The notes under the pieces are model-generated. The model searched no databases. It saw nothing but the letters and a program-made list of their open reading frames with translations, and was not told the origin of the DNA. This document shows positions 26,901 through 32,508 of a DNA stretch of 32,508 nucleotides, piece after piece (the stretch's first letter is position 1; each line of letters starts with the position of its first letter). Origin of the DNA: Amphibacillus indicireducens (GTDB lineage Bacteria; Bacillota; Bacilli; Bacillales; Amphibacillaceae). The DNA is taken from positions 1 to 32,508 of the forward strand of contig NZ_BAABDL010000115.1 of NCBI RefSeq assembly GCF_039539605.1, given 5' to 3'. The position numbers and the translations under genes were made by a program.

Positions 26901-27194
26901 AATATCAAAGTCTCCGTCTTGCCAGTCGAATAAATCATTCGCTTCAACGGCAGATTGTAGTCCTTGATTAATAATAAATTGTCGAACACGACCTACACGA
27001 TAACGTCTTCGTCTCAGTCTTCTTCTAGCTGAGCGAGCTTCTCTTCTTGGTGTAGCTAGTGAGGATCCGTTTTTTGGGTTTTCAGCTGCATCAAACATCC
27101 GCACATTCATTGCTTCGATACGATCTTTATCCCGGTTAATAACTGACCATCCTACTGATGAAATACCAATGTCTAAACCAATATCATACCTCAT
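23961..27194 (-). CDS. cas9: Type II-C RNA-guided endonuclease Cas9
   Basis: A compact Cas9 of 1077 residues that cuts DNA matched by crRNA:tracrRNA. I take the ATG at 27194 as start: AAAAAGGA lies 8 bases upstream and MRYDIGLDIGISSVGW is the family N-terminus, while the ATG at 27203 overlaps the ribosome site. Numbering from this start, RuvC residues are D8, E507 (NIYIEMARDMG) and D731 (DLHHAVDAVIV). The HNH nuclease has H590 (AEVDHIIPYSRSFDDSNANK). The arginine-rich bridge helix (REARSARRRLRRRRYRVGR) is at about 51-70. All catalytic residues are present. Size, tracrRNA and repeat resemble the Geobacillus Cas9 group. The PAM cannot be read from the sequence. The gene is first in the cas9-cas1-cas2 operon, with tracrRNA just upstream. 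Confidence 0.98.
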   Translation of the reverse strand: MRYDIGLDIGISSVGWSVINRDKDRIEAMNVRMFDAAENPKNGSSLATPRREARSARRRLRRRRYRVGRVRQFIINQGLQSAVEANDLFDWQDGDFDIWLVRVNGLERKLTDREFARILIHYAKNRGFKSNRKSETKAGEGGVLLKAVQENKALMQEKAYRTVADMLLRDEKFEGKKRNKGGDYSHVLARSEIEEEIRIVFTKQREYGHPFATEENEETYIKIWSSQRPFSTQEDIVKRIGNCTFEPKEKRAPKFTYTFEKFRALDKINRLRIISTTSPQRPLTKEERLLLVEQCMEKKEVKYKDLRKILKLEDHEKFNELFYDPSETHAKNENRRFVSLDGYYQLKQIVHSVKDKTIAEAFRPIDYDTLAYAVTVYKDDNDTRDYLRNKYVNTNGKPVYNLANRVYDEQLIEQVLNLSFSQFGHLSLKALNKIIPFLEEGYQYHEACEKAGYNFNQRVGLEKKRLLPVIPADEIANPVVIRSLSQTRKIINAIIKRYGSPSNIYIEMARDMGRHYKERKDLEKQYNKNRTVNDKAKAKISELHPEISDPRGHDILKYKLWEEQNNKCAYSLKPIKIDYLFNPGYAEVDHIIPYSRSFDDSNANKVLVLSRENQNKMNRTPYEWFGSDTIRWEKFNSYVSTLKIRKKKKDLLLKENYDNEQEATFKSRHLNDTRYITRFLKGFIEDNLEFRKEEGKKQHVFTVNGAYTSLMRKRWGFNKDREENDLHHAVDAVIVAVSHPFQNRVSRYFKRSEQHASQLLKRKGERFPEPWEGFTRELEARLIQNPDTLKLALESLSLSGYDEEFISQVKPIFVSRMPKRSVKGQIHEETLRRHRGFTEKGLNLMVKKYALEDIPFDPNGDFPMYGKESDPKTYQVIKERYLEYGKDKKKAFNDPLFKPSKNPENAPIIRSIKIETTANQVFYLDDKTVAENASIARTEVFRHKENGKFYLAPVYVSDVVAKRVPEKFITQKKPYQEWPNITDAYEFLFNLYPNDVIKVKMPREKTSKTNTGEIKKWIEEIFYYKGVDTATAQLNITEHKNEFSDRIGSKNLKLIEKYQVDPLGNLTKVNQEKRHGV

Positions 27195-27245
27195 ACAAAT
27201 CATCCTTTTTCTATATATTTTGAATTATTTACTAGCTTTATATAT

Positions 27246-27275
27246 AAAAAAAATGACTAAATACTTTTAGTCATT
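27246..27275 (-). terminator. tracrRNA terminator
   Basis: A 10-bp stem AATGACTAAA/TTTAGTCATT (27252-27261 and 27266-27275) with loop TACT is followed on the minus strand by a U-run of 7-8. It also separates the tracrRNA from cas9, so cas9 needs its own promoter in 27204-27245 or read-through. Confidence 0.85.
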
Positions 27276-27412
27276 GCTTGTCATAAGGATGGGGAGCCCC
27301 GTCACATGGACGGGTATAGGCGATCCCCAACGCCACGGCTTAATGCCTTACCATAATAACTTACCTATGAACTTTGATGTAATATGATTCTACGACCTTC
27401 CCCTAGGTCGTT
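27246..27412 (-). ncRNA. tracrRNA
   Basis: The anti-repeat (27351-27388) is a near copy of the CRISPR repeat on the opposite transcript: identical over CCTATGAACTTTGATGT, diverged in the middle and with one change near the end, leaving a bulged duplex. Downstream on the minus strand come GGCGTTGGGGATCGCC, a CCCGTC/GACGGG stem and CTCCCCATCCTTA. These closely match the known Geobacillus tracrRNA scaffold. A terminator ends the RNA at about 27246. Initiation near 27412 would put a 7-bp hairpin (ACGACCT/AGGTCGT, 27392-27411) at the 5' end, before the anti-repeat. The gene is upstream of cas9 and on the same strand. Confidence 0.92.
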
Positions 27413-27418
27413 AATACC

Positions 27419-27447
27419 ATTATAAACCCCATCTTTTACATTGTCAA
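27419..27447 (-). promoter_or_regulatory. Consensus sigma-A promoter of tracrRNA
   Basis: On the minus strand TTGACA (27447-27442), exactly 17 bases, then TATAAT (27424-27419): a perfect match to the vegetative consensus. The expected start is an A at 27411-27412. Confidence 0.9.
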
Positions 27448-27492
27448 CATATTTTAGTAATAAATCTTGACTTTTTTGTGAATTAAACGGTC

Positions 27493-28809
27493 TTACCCAA
27501 ACTGCGGTAAATGCGCTTTATGTGCCTCTAACATCTCATCAAGGATTGCTTTTGCCACTGTATCTGATGGAACGAGTGGATTGATCGTCATCGCAAGTAA
27601 TGCCGTTTCATAGTCACCGGTTACTGCCGCTTCAGCTGCGACTCTTTCAAATGATTTGATTTGTTGGACGAGTCCTCGTGTCGCGACTGGTAAATCACCG
27701 ATTGCAATTGGTTTTGGACCATCTTTTGTGATTACACAGTTGATTTCAACTGCTGATTCGTTTGGAATGCTGTCAATCGCTCCATTGTTAATCGTATTAA
27801 CTGGTTGAATATCTTTACGGTCGTTGTAAATGGAATCGATTAAATTACAAGCTGCGTCACTATAATAAGCACCGCCACGTTTTTCAAGTTGTGGTGGTTT
27901 GATTGCTAATGATTCATCTTTATAGAGCTCGAATAAATCTTTTTCAAGTTTTTGGACAACTTCTGCTCTTGTACCTTCCGTTTCTGCTGCTTTCATTTCT
28001 TCGGCAAACATTTCCTCTGTCTTATAGTAGTAGCGGTGGTATGGACAAGGAATCGCGCGCAATGCCTTAATAAATTCGGGTTGCCACTTTAGATCGACAA
28101 TGTTTTGCATCGTTCCACTAGACTCATCTTCTGAAGTGAGTTTGTCAATATATTGGTCAGTGAATAACTCTCCGTCTAAATAGATGTCTAAGCCATAAAT
28201 CATATGATTCAGTCCGGCAAAATCGATATGAACTCGATCCGCTTCAACACCAAGTTGTTCTGCAATTCCCATCTTCATGCCGACTGGTACGTTACACAGT
28301 CCAATGACCTTTTTCCAATTACTATAGCGAAGCACAGCTTCAGTTACCATTCCAGCTGGGTTGGTGAAGTTAATTAGCCAAGCATCTGGACAGAGTTCTT
28401 CCATGTCTTTAATAATCTCTAAAATAACTGGAATTGTTCTTAACCCTTTAAATAAGCCGCCCGGTCCATTTGTTTCTTGACCGATGACACCATATTTTAA
28501 TGGGATTCGCTCATCTTTTGCGCGGGCTTCTAATAAACCAACACGAAATTGAGTCGTGACAAAATCCGCATCTTTAAGTGCTTTGCGTCGATCTAATGTC
28601 AGATGTACCTTAATCGATAATCCCGCTTCTTGAATCATTCGTTTCGCTAATCCACCGACGATATTGAGCTTTTCTTCACCTTCTGGAATATCAACCAACC
28701 AAAGTTCACTGATTGGTAAGCTCTCATAACGTTTAATAAAACCTTCGACTAATTCTGGTGTATAACTCGAACCGCCACCAATCGTGACAATCTTAATTCC
28801 TTTCGTCAT
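27493..28809 (-). CDS. 6-phospho-glycosidase, glycoside hydrolase family 4
   Basis: A 438-residue GH4 enzyme, most like cytoplasmic 6-phospho-beta-glucosidases (LicH/CelF type). These split phosphorylated disaccharides brought in by a PTS transporter, using NAD+ and Mn2+. The NAD-binding motif is VTIGGGSSYTPELVEG at the N-terminus. The metal ligands are the Cys in IGLCNVPVG (about 171) and the His in GLNHMIYG (about 201); FTNPAGMVTEA is also typical. The ATG at 28809 has TAGGAGG 8 bases upstream; the TTG before it is not needed. It is transcribed away from an RpiR regulator, which probably controls it in response to a phosphosugar. No PTS gene is in the window, so the sugar cannot be named, and a 6-phospho-alpha-glucosidase is possible. 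Confidence 0.9.
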   Translation of the reverse strand: MTKGIKIVTIGGGSSYTPELVEGFIKRYESLPISELWLVDIPEGEEKLNIVGGLAKRMIQEAGLSIKVHLTLDRRKALKDADFVTTQFRVGLLEARAKDERIPLKYGVIGQETNGPGGLFKGLRTIPVILEIIKDMEELCPDAWLINFTNPAGMVTEAVLRYSNWKKVIGLCNVPVGMKMGIAEQLGVEADRVHIDFAGLNHMIYGLDIYLDGELFTDQYIDKLTSEDESSGTMQNIVDLKWQPEFIKALRAIPCPYHRYYYKTEEMFAEEMKAAETEGTRAEVVQKLEKDLFELYKDESLAIKPPQLEKRGGAYYSDAACNLIDSIYNDRKDIQPVNTINNGAIDSIPNESAVEINCVITKDGPKPIAIGDLPVATRGLVQQIKSFERVAAEAAVTGDYETALLAMTINPLVPSDTVAKAILDEMLEAHKAHLPQFG

Positions 28810-28952
28810 CAAAAACGCCTCCTAAGTTCATTTTATAGTTTAAGTGTATCGAAGCTCTTTTTTGATGTATAGAGGTTAAGGCGATTTTGTTTGTTATCAC
28901 ACGTACTGTTATTTGTCACATTAAAGTAACTCTGTGTTTTTTAAATGAGCTA

Positions 28953-28961
28953 TGCTATACT
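28953..28961 (+). promoter_or_regulatory. Extended -10 promoter of the RpiR gene
   Basis: TGCTATACT lies about 30 bases before the regulator start. The -35 region is poor, which an extended -10 can offset. The divergent gap 28810-28991 should also hold the regulator's operator, but I saw no clear palindrome. Confidence 0.45.
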
Positions 28962-28991
28962 TTAGTCAAGTTTTCAATGAGGAGGGTATTC

Positions 28992-29714
28992 ATGTTTTCT
29001 AGTGAAGTCATTGCATCATTTAATGAGCTCGAAACGTCGATTTACAATTATGTGATTCATCATCGTGAAAAAGTTGCTTATATGAGAATCCGGGAATTAG
29101 CAGCGGAAACACACGTCTCAACGACAACAATTTTGCGTTTTTGTAAAAAACTCGGCTGTGAAGGCTTTTCCGAGTTTAAAACAAAGCTGAAACTTGAACA
29201 AGAAAATCAGCATAAATCAGTTAAGAGTAGTCATCATCCTGTACTAGAATTTTTCGAACGTAATTTAACAGCTGAACAGGAACAGTTAATTCTGACTGCT
29301 GCTGAGCTTGCGAAACATGCGGATAACATTATTTTTATCGGTAACGGCAGCTCTGGTATTTTAGCGGAGTATGGTGCACGTTATTTCTCTGGTTTAGGAA
29401 AATTTTCACTGTATATTAAAGATTCATCGTATCCGATTCATTCAAAACTAGAAAACAATAGTGTGACGATCGCTCTGTCTGTTTCAGGTGAGAGTCATTT
29501 TACGATCAATCAATTAAATCAAATGAAGCAAAAAGGCAGTAAAGTGATTAGTATTACTAATAATAAGCATACAACGATTGGCAAGATGTCAGATATCAAT
29601 ATTGCTTATTATTTAACTGAGGAATTTTATCAATATACGAATATCACGAGCCAAGTTCCAGTTGTGTTTATTATTGAATCAATTGCTCGTGAATTACATC
29701 AATTAAATGATTGA
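28992..29714 (+). CDS. RpiR-family transcriptional regulator (HTH + SIS)
   Basis: A 240-residue sugar-phosphate-sensing regulator. Residues 1-75 form the RpiR helix-turn-helix (YMRIRELAAETHVSTTTILRF is the recognition region). About 105-235 is a SIS domain (IIFIGNGSSGILAEYGARYF; later ALSVSGESHFTINQL) that binds a phosphosugar. I chose the ATG at 28992 because GAGGAGGG precedes it. The frame is open further upstream, but that part overlaps the promoter and lacks a ribosome site. It is divergent from the GH4 enzyme gene, its likely target. Whether it activates or represses is unknown. Confidence 0.9.
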   Translation: MFSSEVIASFNELETSIYNYVIHHREKVAYMRIRELAAETHVSTTTILRFCKKLGCEGFSEFKTKLKLEQENQHKSVKSSHHPVLEFFERNLTAEQEQLILTAAELAKHADNIIFIGNGSSGILAEYGARYFSGLGKFSLYIKDSSYPIHSKLENNSVTIALSVSGESHFTINQLNQMKQKGSKVISITNNKHTTIGKMSDINIAYYLTEEFYQYTNITSQVPVVFIIESIARELHQLND

Positions 29715-29722
29715 TTTTAGCC

Positions 29723-29755
29723 AAAAAAATAGCACAGACTCGATGTAGTCTGTGC
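29723..29755 (-). terminator. Terminator between rpiR-like gene and trxB
   Basis: A perfect 9-bp stem GCACAGACT/AGTCTGTGC (29732-29740 and 29747-29755) has seven A's on its left, a U-run for minus transcripts. It therefore ends trxB best and may also stop the convergent regulator transcript. Confidence 0.7.
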
Positions 29756-29886
29756 CTCAAAATATATTTTAAAAAAGGGGGTTAATTAATTACTTATAGT
29801 ATACCCCACGTGTGTTTCAGTCGTGTTACAACTGCGTTAAGAAGAGGTAAAGCTTTGTTTAATTTTGTGTTCATTTTGTAATGTTT

Positions 29887-30837
29887 TTATTTTACTGTCT
29901 CAAATTTTTCCTCTAATTGTTCAATGTACGCTTGAACGTTTTCAGCAGCAATACTTCCATCGCCTGTTGCAGTAACAATTTGCCGGAGAGTTTTTTCACG
30001 AACATCGCCTGCGGCAAAAATTCCTGGGATCGATGTTTCCATATTTTCGTTCGTTGGGATGTAGCCTTCTTCATTGGTAATTCCTAATGATTCGAATGGT
30101 TCTGTCATCGGGACTAAACCAATATAGATAAAGACTCCAGCAGCTTCTTTTTCATAACTTTCACCTGTTTTAACATTTTCCAAAGTAACCGTACCAACTT
30201 TACCATCAACATCGTTAATTGACTTTAAAACTGTATTCCAAATAAAATCAATTTTCTCATTTTTAAACGCTCGATCTTGGAGGATCTTTTGGGCACGTAA
30301 TTGATCACGCCGGTGAACAATCGTGACTTTGCTGGCGAATTTCGTTAAATACATCCCTTCTTCAACAGCAGAGTCTCCACCGCCAATAACGAAAAGTTCC
30401 CTTTCTTTGAAAAAGGCCCCATCACAAACAGCACAATAAGAAACACCTCGTCCAGCGAGTTCTTCTTCGCCAGGCACACCTAGATTCTTATGTTTTGCCC
30501 CTGTTGCGATGATAATCGCTTTCGTACGGTATTGTTTGTTACCTGCCACAACGATTTTATAGGGTTCTTCATTAATCACTTCGGTAATCATTCCGTAAGC
30601 ATACTCAGCACCAAATTTCTTTGCGTGCTCGAACATTTTATTTGATAAATCTGGTCCAAGAATACTTTCATAACCTGGATAGTTCTCGATGTCCTCTGTA
30701 TTAGCCATCTGACCACCTGGAATCCCTCGTTCAATCATTAATGTCGCTAAATTGGCTCGTGAAGCATAGACAGCTGCAGTCATTCCAGCAGGTCCGGCTC
30801 CAATAATAATCAGATCATAAATTCGTTCTTCTGACAT
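29887..30837 (-). CDS. trxB: Thioredoxin reductase
   Basis: A 316-residue low-Mr thioredoxin reductase, an NADPH-dependent flavoenzyme that keeps thioredoxin reduced in the cytoplasm. FAD-binding IIGAGPAGMTAAVYASRA is at the N-terminus. The redox-active CAVC is at about 136-139 (GVSYCAVCDGAFF), the NADPH site is GGGDSAVEEG, and FAAGDVREKTLRQIVTATGDG is the C-terminal FAD motif. I start at the ATG at 30837: GAAGGG lies 9 bases upstream, whereas the ATG at 30846 directly abuts it. It lies downstream of the TPR gene, as in Bacillus, where trxB neighbours yvcD. The genes that usually follow trxB there (yvcI, rapZ, yvcK) are replaced here by the sugar genes and the defence island. Confidence 0.96.
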   Translation of the reverse strand: MSEERIYDLIIIGAGPAGMTAAVYASRANLATLMIERGIPGGQMANTEDIENYPGYESILGPDLSNKMFEHAKKFGAEYAYGMITEVINEEPYKIVVAGNKQYRTKAIIIATGAKHKNLGVPGEEELAGRGVSYCAVCDGAFFKERELFVIGGGDSAVEEGMYLTKFASKVTIVHRRDQLRAQKILQDRAFKNEKIDFIWNTVLKSINDVDGKVGTVTLENVKTGESYEKEAAGVFIYIGLVPMTEPFESLGITNEEGYIPTNENMETSIPGIFAAGDVREKTLRQIVTATGDGSIAAENVQAYIEQLEEKFETVK

Positions 30838-30938
30838 ATTTTTCATCCCTTCAACTCAAAATTCTCTAGATTCGATTGTATAATGTATACCCATTATCGT
30901 ATTTTTCACTATTTTCGTCTAACAATCTGCTCACAGGC

Positions 30939-31955
30939 TTAATCTTTGAACCAAGGTAGTGGTTCACGCGCTAACTCACTGTGTCTTTTACAGCCTTCTG
31001 CCCAAATTCTTTTTGCAAGTGCTTGATGATTAAGCGCAGAAGCTGAAAGGGCAAAGTAACGATAATAATCGAGGTGATTGATTAACTTTCCTTTTGGTAA
31101 TGGATAGAAACGTTCAAAAGCTTGATTAAAATGACCGACGTAAGCAAATGAGATCGCAATTTTTAACGATGCTTCACAATGGATTGGATAAATATTTGAG
31201 AGCTTTTTAATCAAGAGATTAGCTTGTTCAACTTTACCCGTATCATGATAAAAAATAATTAAATTTGTCATGCTGTAGGTTGAGTCAGGATATTGCTTGT
31301 ACATTTTTTCTTCTAACTGAATCGCCTCTTCATGTTCACCAACAAAAAATAATGCATAGTGATACTGATGCTTTGCGATTTGATAGTCTGGAAATCGTTG
31401 AATCATTTCGGTTAAAATGTTTCCTGCTTCATGCCAATCACGTCTTTGTAAGTGATAAAAAGCTGTCTCTTGGTAAATCAGAATCTCATCTTCTCGTTCA
31501 AAGTCAAAATCAAAGTCCTCATCGTCATCAGATAAACCAAGTTCTAACAATGTTAATAATTGTTCAGCTTCAGATCTAAATTCACCATCAGCATCCTTTT
31601 CCAAATAGAGTGCCGCATATTTTTCAGCATCATTTAATAAACCCAAATGGGCATAATTATTTGCCATCAAATAATAGAGTTCTGGATAGTCTTGATGATT
31701 GTGTTGATATAGATCAGTTAAAATTTGATTAGCAAGGTGGAAATTCTCCATCTCAGTATAAACAACTGACATCTGAATTGGATAAAGAATCTCATTTGGA
31801 TCTGATTCCTCTGCTTTTTTAATCCATTTTAAGGCGATATCAAATTTTCGTTTGTAAAAAGCATCGACCCCTTTGGAAAAATAAAATTTTGCATCCGGAA
31901 TAAAAGGGATGATTGCTTTATTGTCGTTATTTTTACTTTTTTTATTCTTGTCTAT
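30939..31955 (-). CDS. TPR-repeat protein, YvcD-like, with unusual start
   Basis: A protein of about 338 residues made of tetratricopeptide-like helical pairs (for example KFYFSKGVDAFYKRKFDIAL, and later FYHLQRRDWHEAGNILTEMI), so probably a protein-interaction scaffold. An acidic stretch (LGLSDDDEDFDFDFERED) lies in the middle. A shorter reading from the ATG at 31772 would cut off a clear first TPR. The upstream frame is open to about 31980 but contains no ATG, GTG or TTG before 31772. A GAGG (31965-31968) stands 9 bases before an ATA at 31953-31955, giving (M)DKNKKSKNNDNKAIIPFIP. Alternatively an ATG at about 31994 in the next frame (MKKAKEAKDDRQE) joins by a frameshift in an A-run. The position next to trxB matches Bacillus yvcD. 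Confidence 0.8.
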   Translation of the reverse strand: MDKNKKSKNNDNKAIIPFIPDAKFYFSKGVDAFYKRKFDIALKWIKKAEESDPNEILYPIQMSVVYTEMENFHLANQILTDLYQHNHQDYPELYYLMANNYAHLGLLNDAEKYAALYLEKDADGEFRSEAEQLLTLLELGLSDDDEDFDFDFEREDEILIYQETAFYHLQRRDWHEAGNILTEMIQRFPDYQIAKHQYHYALFFVGEHEEAIQLEEKMYKQYPDSTYSMTNLIIFYHDTGKVEQANLLIKKLSNIYPIHCEASLKIAISFAYVGHFNQAFERFYPLPKGKLINHLDYYRYFALSASALNHQALAKRIWAEGCKRHSELAREPLPWFKD

Positions 31956-32026
31956 CGTCTTTCGCCTCTTTTGCTTTTTTTCATTTAATAACCAATGAGT
32001 AAGTCATCTCATTATAGTTTAACATG

Positions 32027-32440
32027 TTAATCTTGTTCGGTTAACCATATTCTGAATTCCCGTTCAAAATATGAGCGTTCTTCCTTTGTCCAGGCTAATT
32101 GCTGGGCGAGTAGATTGAGGATCCCAGTTGTTTGCTCGGATAGATGATCAAGATCGTGAATCATTCGTGTCCGACGAATGAAGAAATCGAGTGGTGAATA
32201 AATCGCTGTTTGTTCAATTGAATAAAGGAGCTCTGCACAAAGCAATTGATTAATTTTATGCTTTGTCGATTTCTTTTCAGCACGCTGATAGTATTTCAGT
32301 AACTGTGTCGTTTGGTCGCCATAAACTTTTGTGATTTGACTTAACTCTGCTTGATCAATTGCTAAAGATTCAAATTCATCAGGATCAACTTGTTTTTTCT
32401 GATTAATCGAGATTACATTTGTTTCTGAATTAGAATAAAC
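32027..32440 (-). pseudogene. glpD: C-terminal remnant of glycerol-3-phosphate dehydrogenase
   Basis: The frame encodes about 137 residues matching the C-terminal helical domain of aerobic GlpD: a TNVISI... DPDEFE segment, KVYGDQTTQLLKYY, then LLYSIEQTAIYSPLDFFIRRT and LAQQLAWTKEE. These correspond to the family's Y.IE....P.DFF.RRT and MA..L.W motifs. It is interrupted upstream by TAG at 32441-32443, and the 65 bases beyond do not read as GlpD in any frame. The FAD domain is therefore missing at least from the window. No good start precedes it; a TTG at 32245 would give only 72 residues. I infer a truncated, non-functional copy. The last 48 bases hold another short open frame (ending at 32461) that I do not recognise. 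Confidence 0.65.
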
Positions 32441-32508
32441 CTAGATTATTCATAGCCCAATCATAAAACCTGAATAAACCGCATCAAATCAATTAAAAAT
32501 AACCAATC

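Noticed and set aside
27195..27203. First ATG of the cas9 frame
   Set aside because: It overlaps the ribosome site. The ATG three codons later has proper spacing and gives the conserved MRYDIGLDIG start.
28887..28991. N-terminal extension of the RpiR regulator by 35 residues
   Set aside because: The upstream frame covers the promoter and has no ribosome site. GAGGAGGG and the family N-terminus point to the ATG at 28992.

Overview
The window comes from a low-GC Gram-positive bacterium, most likely in the family Bacillaceae. Supporting signs are AT-rich DNA, strong AGGAGG-type ribosome sites, frequent TTG/GTG starts, a TPR protein gene next to trxB as in the Bacillus yvcD-trxB neighbourhood, and a Cas9/tracrRNA/repeat set resembling that of Geobacillus. 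I cannot name the species from sequence alone. Most of the window is a defence island inserted among housekeeping genes.

Layout. (1) 1-66: an open frame on the + strand that may be the tail of an unidentified gene. (2) 73-12093: a type 1 BREX phage-defence operon on the minus strand in the order brxA, brxB, brxC, a 339-residue helical protein of unknown function, pglX, pglZ. brxL is not seen directly after pglZ. (3) 12241-13540: a small coiled-coil gene with five 33-bp tandem repeats, then what looks like a type I toxin-antitoxin module: a 52-residue membrane/amphipathic peptide gene and a convergent antisense RNA with its own promoter and terminator. (4) 13604-22605: a very long CRISPR array of 137 repeats and 136 spacers. 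(5) 22756-27447: cas2, cas1, cas9 and tracrRNA of a type II-C system, all on the minus strand. (6) 27493-29714: a divergent pair of a GH4 6-phospho-glycosidase and an RpiR-family regulator. (7) 29887-32508: trxB, a TPR gene with no ordinary start codon, and a C-terminal remnant of glpD.

How the parts work together. The BREX genes would block phage replication and mark host DNA through PglX methylation. The Cas9 system would cut remembered phage DNA. The crRNAs are read on the + strand, opposite to the cas genes: each repeat ends in an extended -10 box (TGATATGAT), a factor-independent terminator follows the last repeat on that strand, and the one degenerate repeat lies at the far end (13604). 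New spacers are therefore probably added next to cas2. The tracrRNA has a perfect TTGACA-17-TATAAT promoter, an anti-repeat, the conserved GGCGUUGGGGAUCGCC core and a terminator.

The most informative signals are inside the array. Several spacers recur, and where copies differ in length the 3' end stays fixed while the 5' end slips by one base. That pattern suggests repeated, PAM-anchored capture of the same phage sites. Other pairs differ by point changes or small indels, as expected from recapture of phage variants. The candidate toxin-antitoxin locus between BREX and CRISPR is the element most likely to be undescribed.
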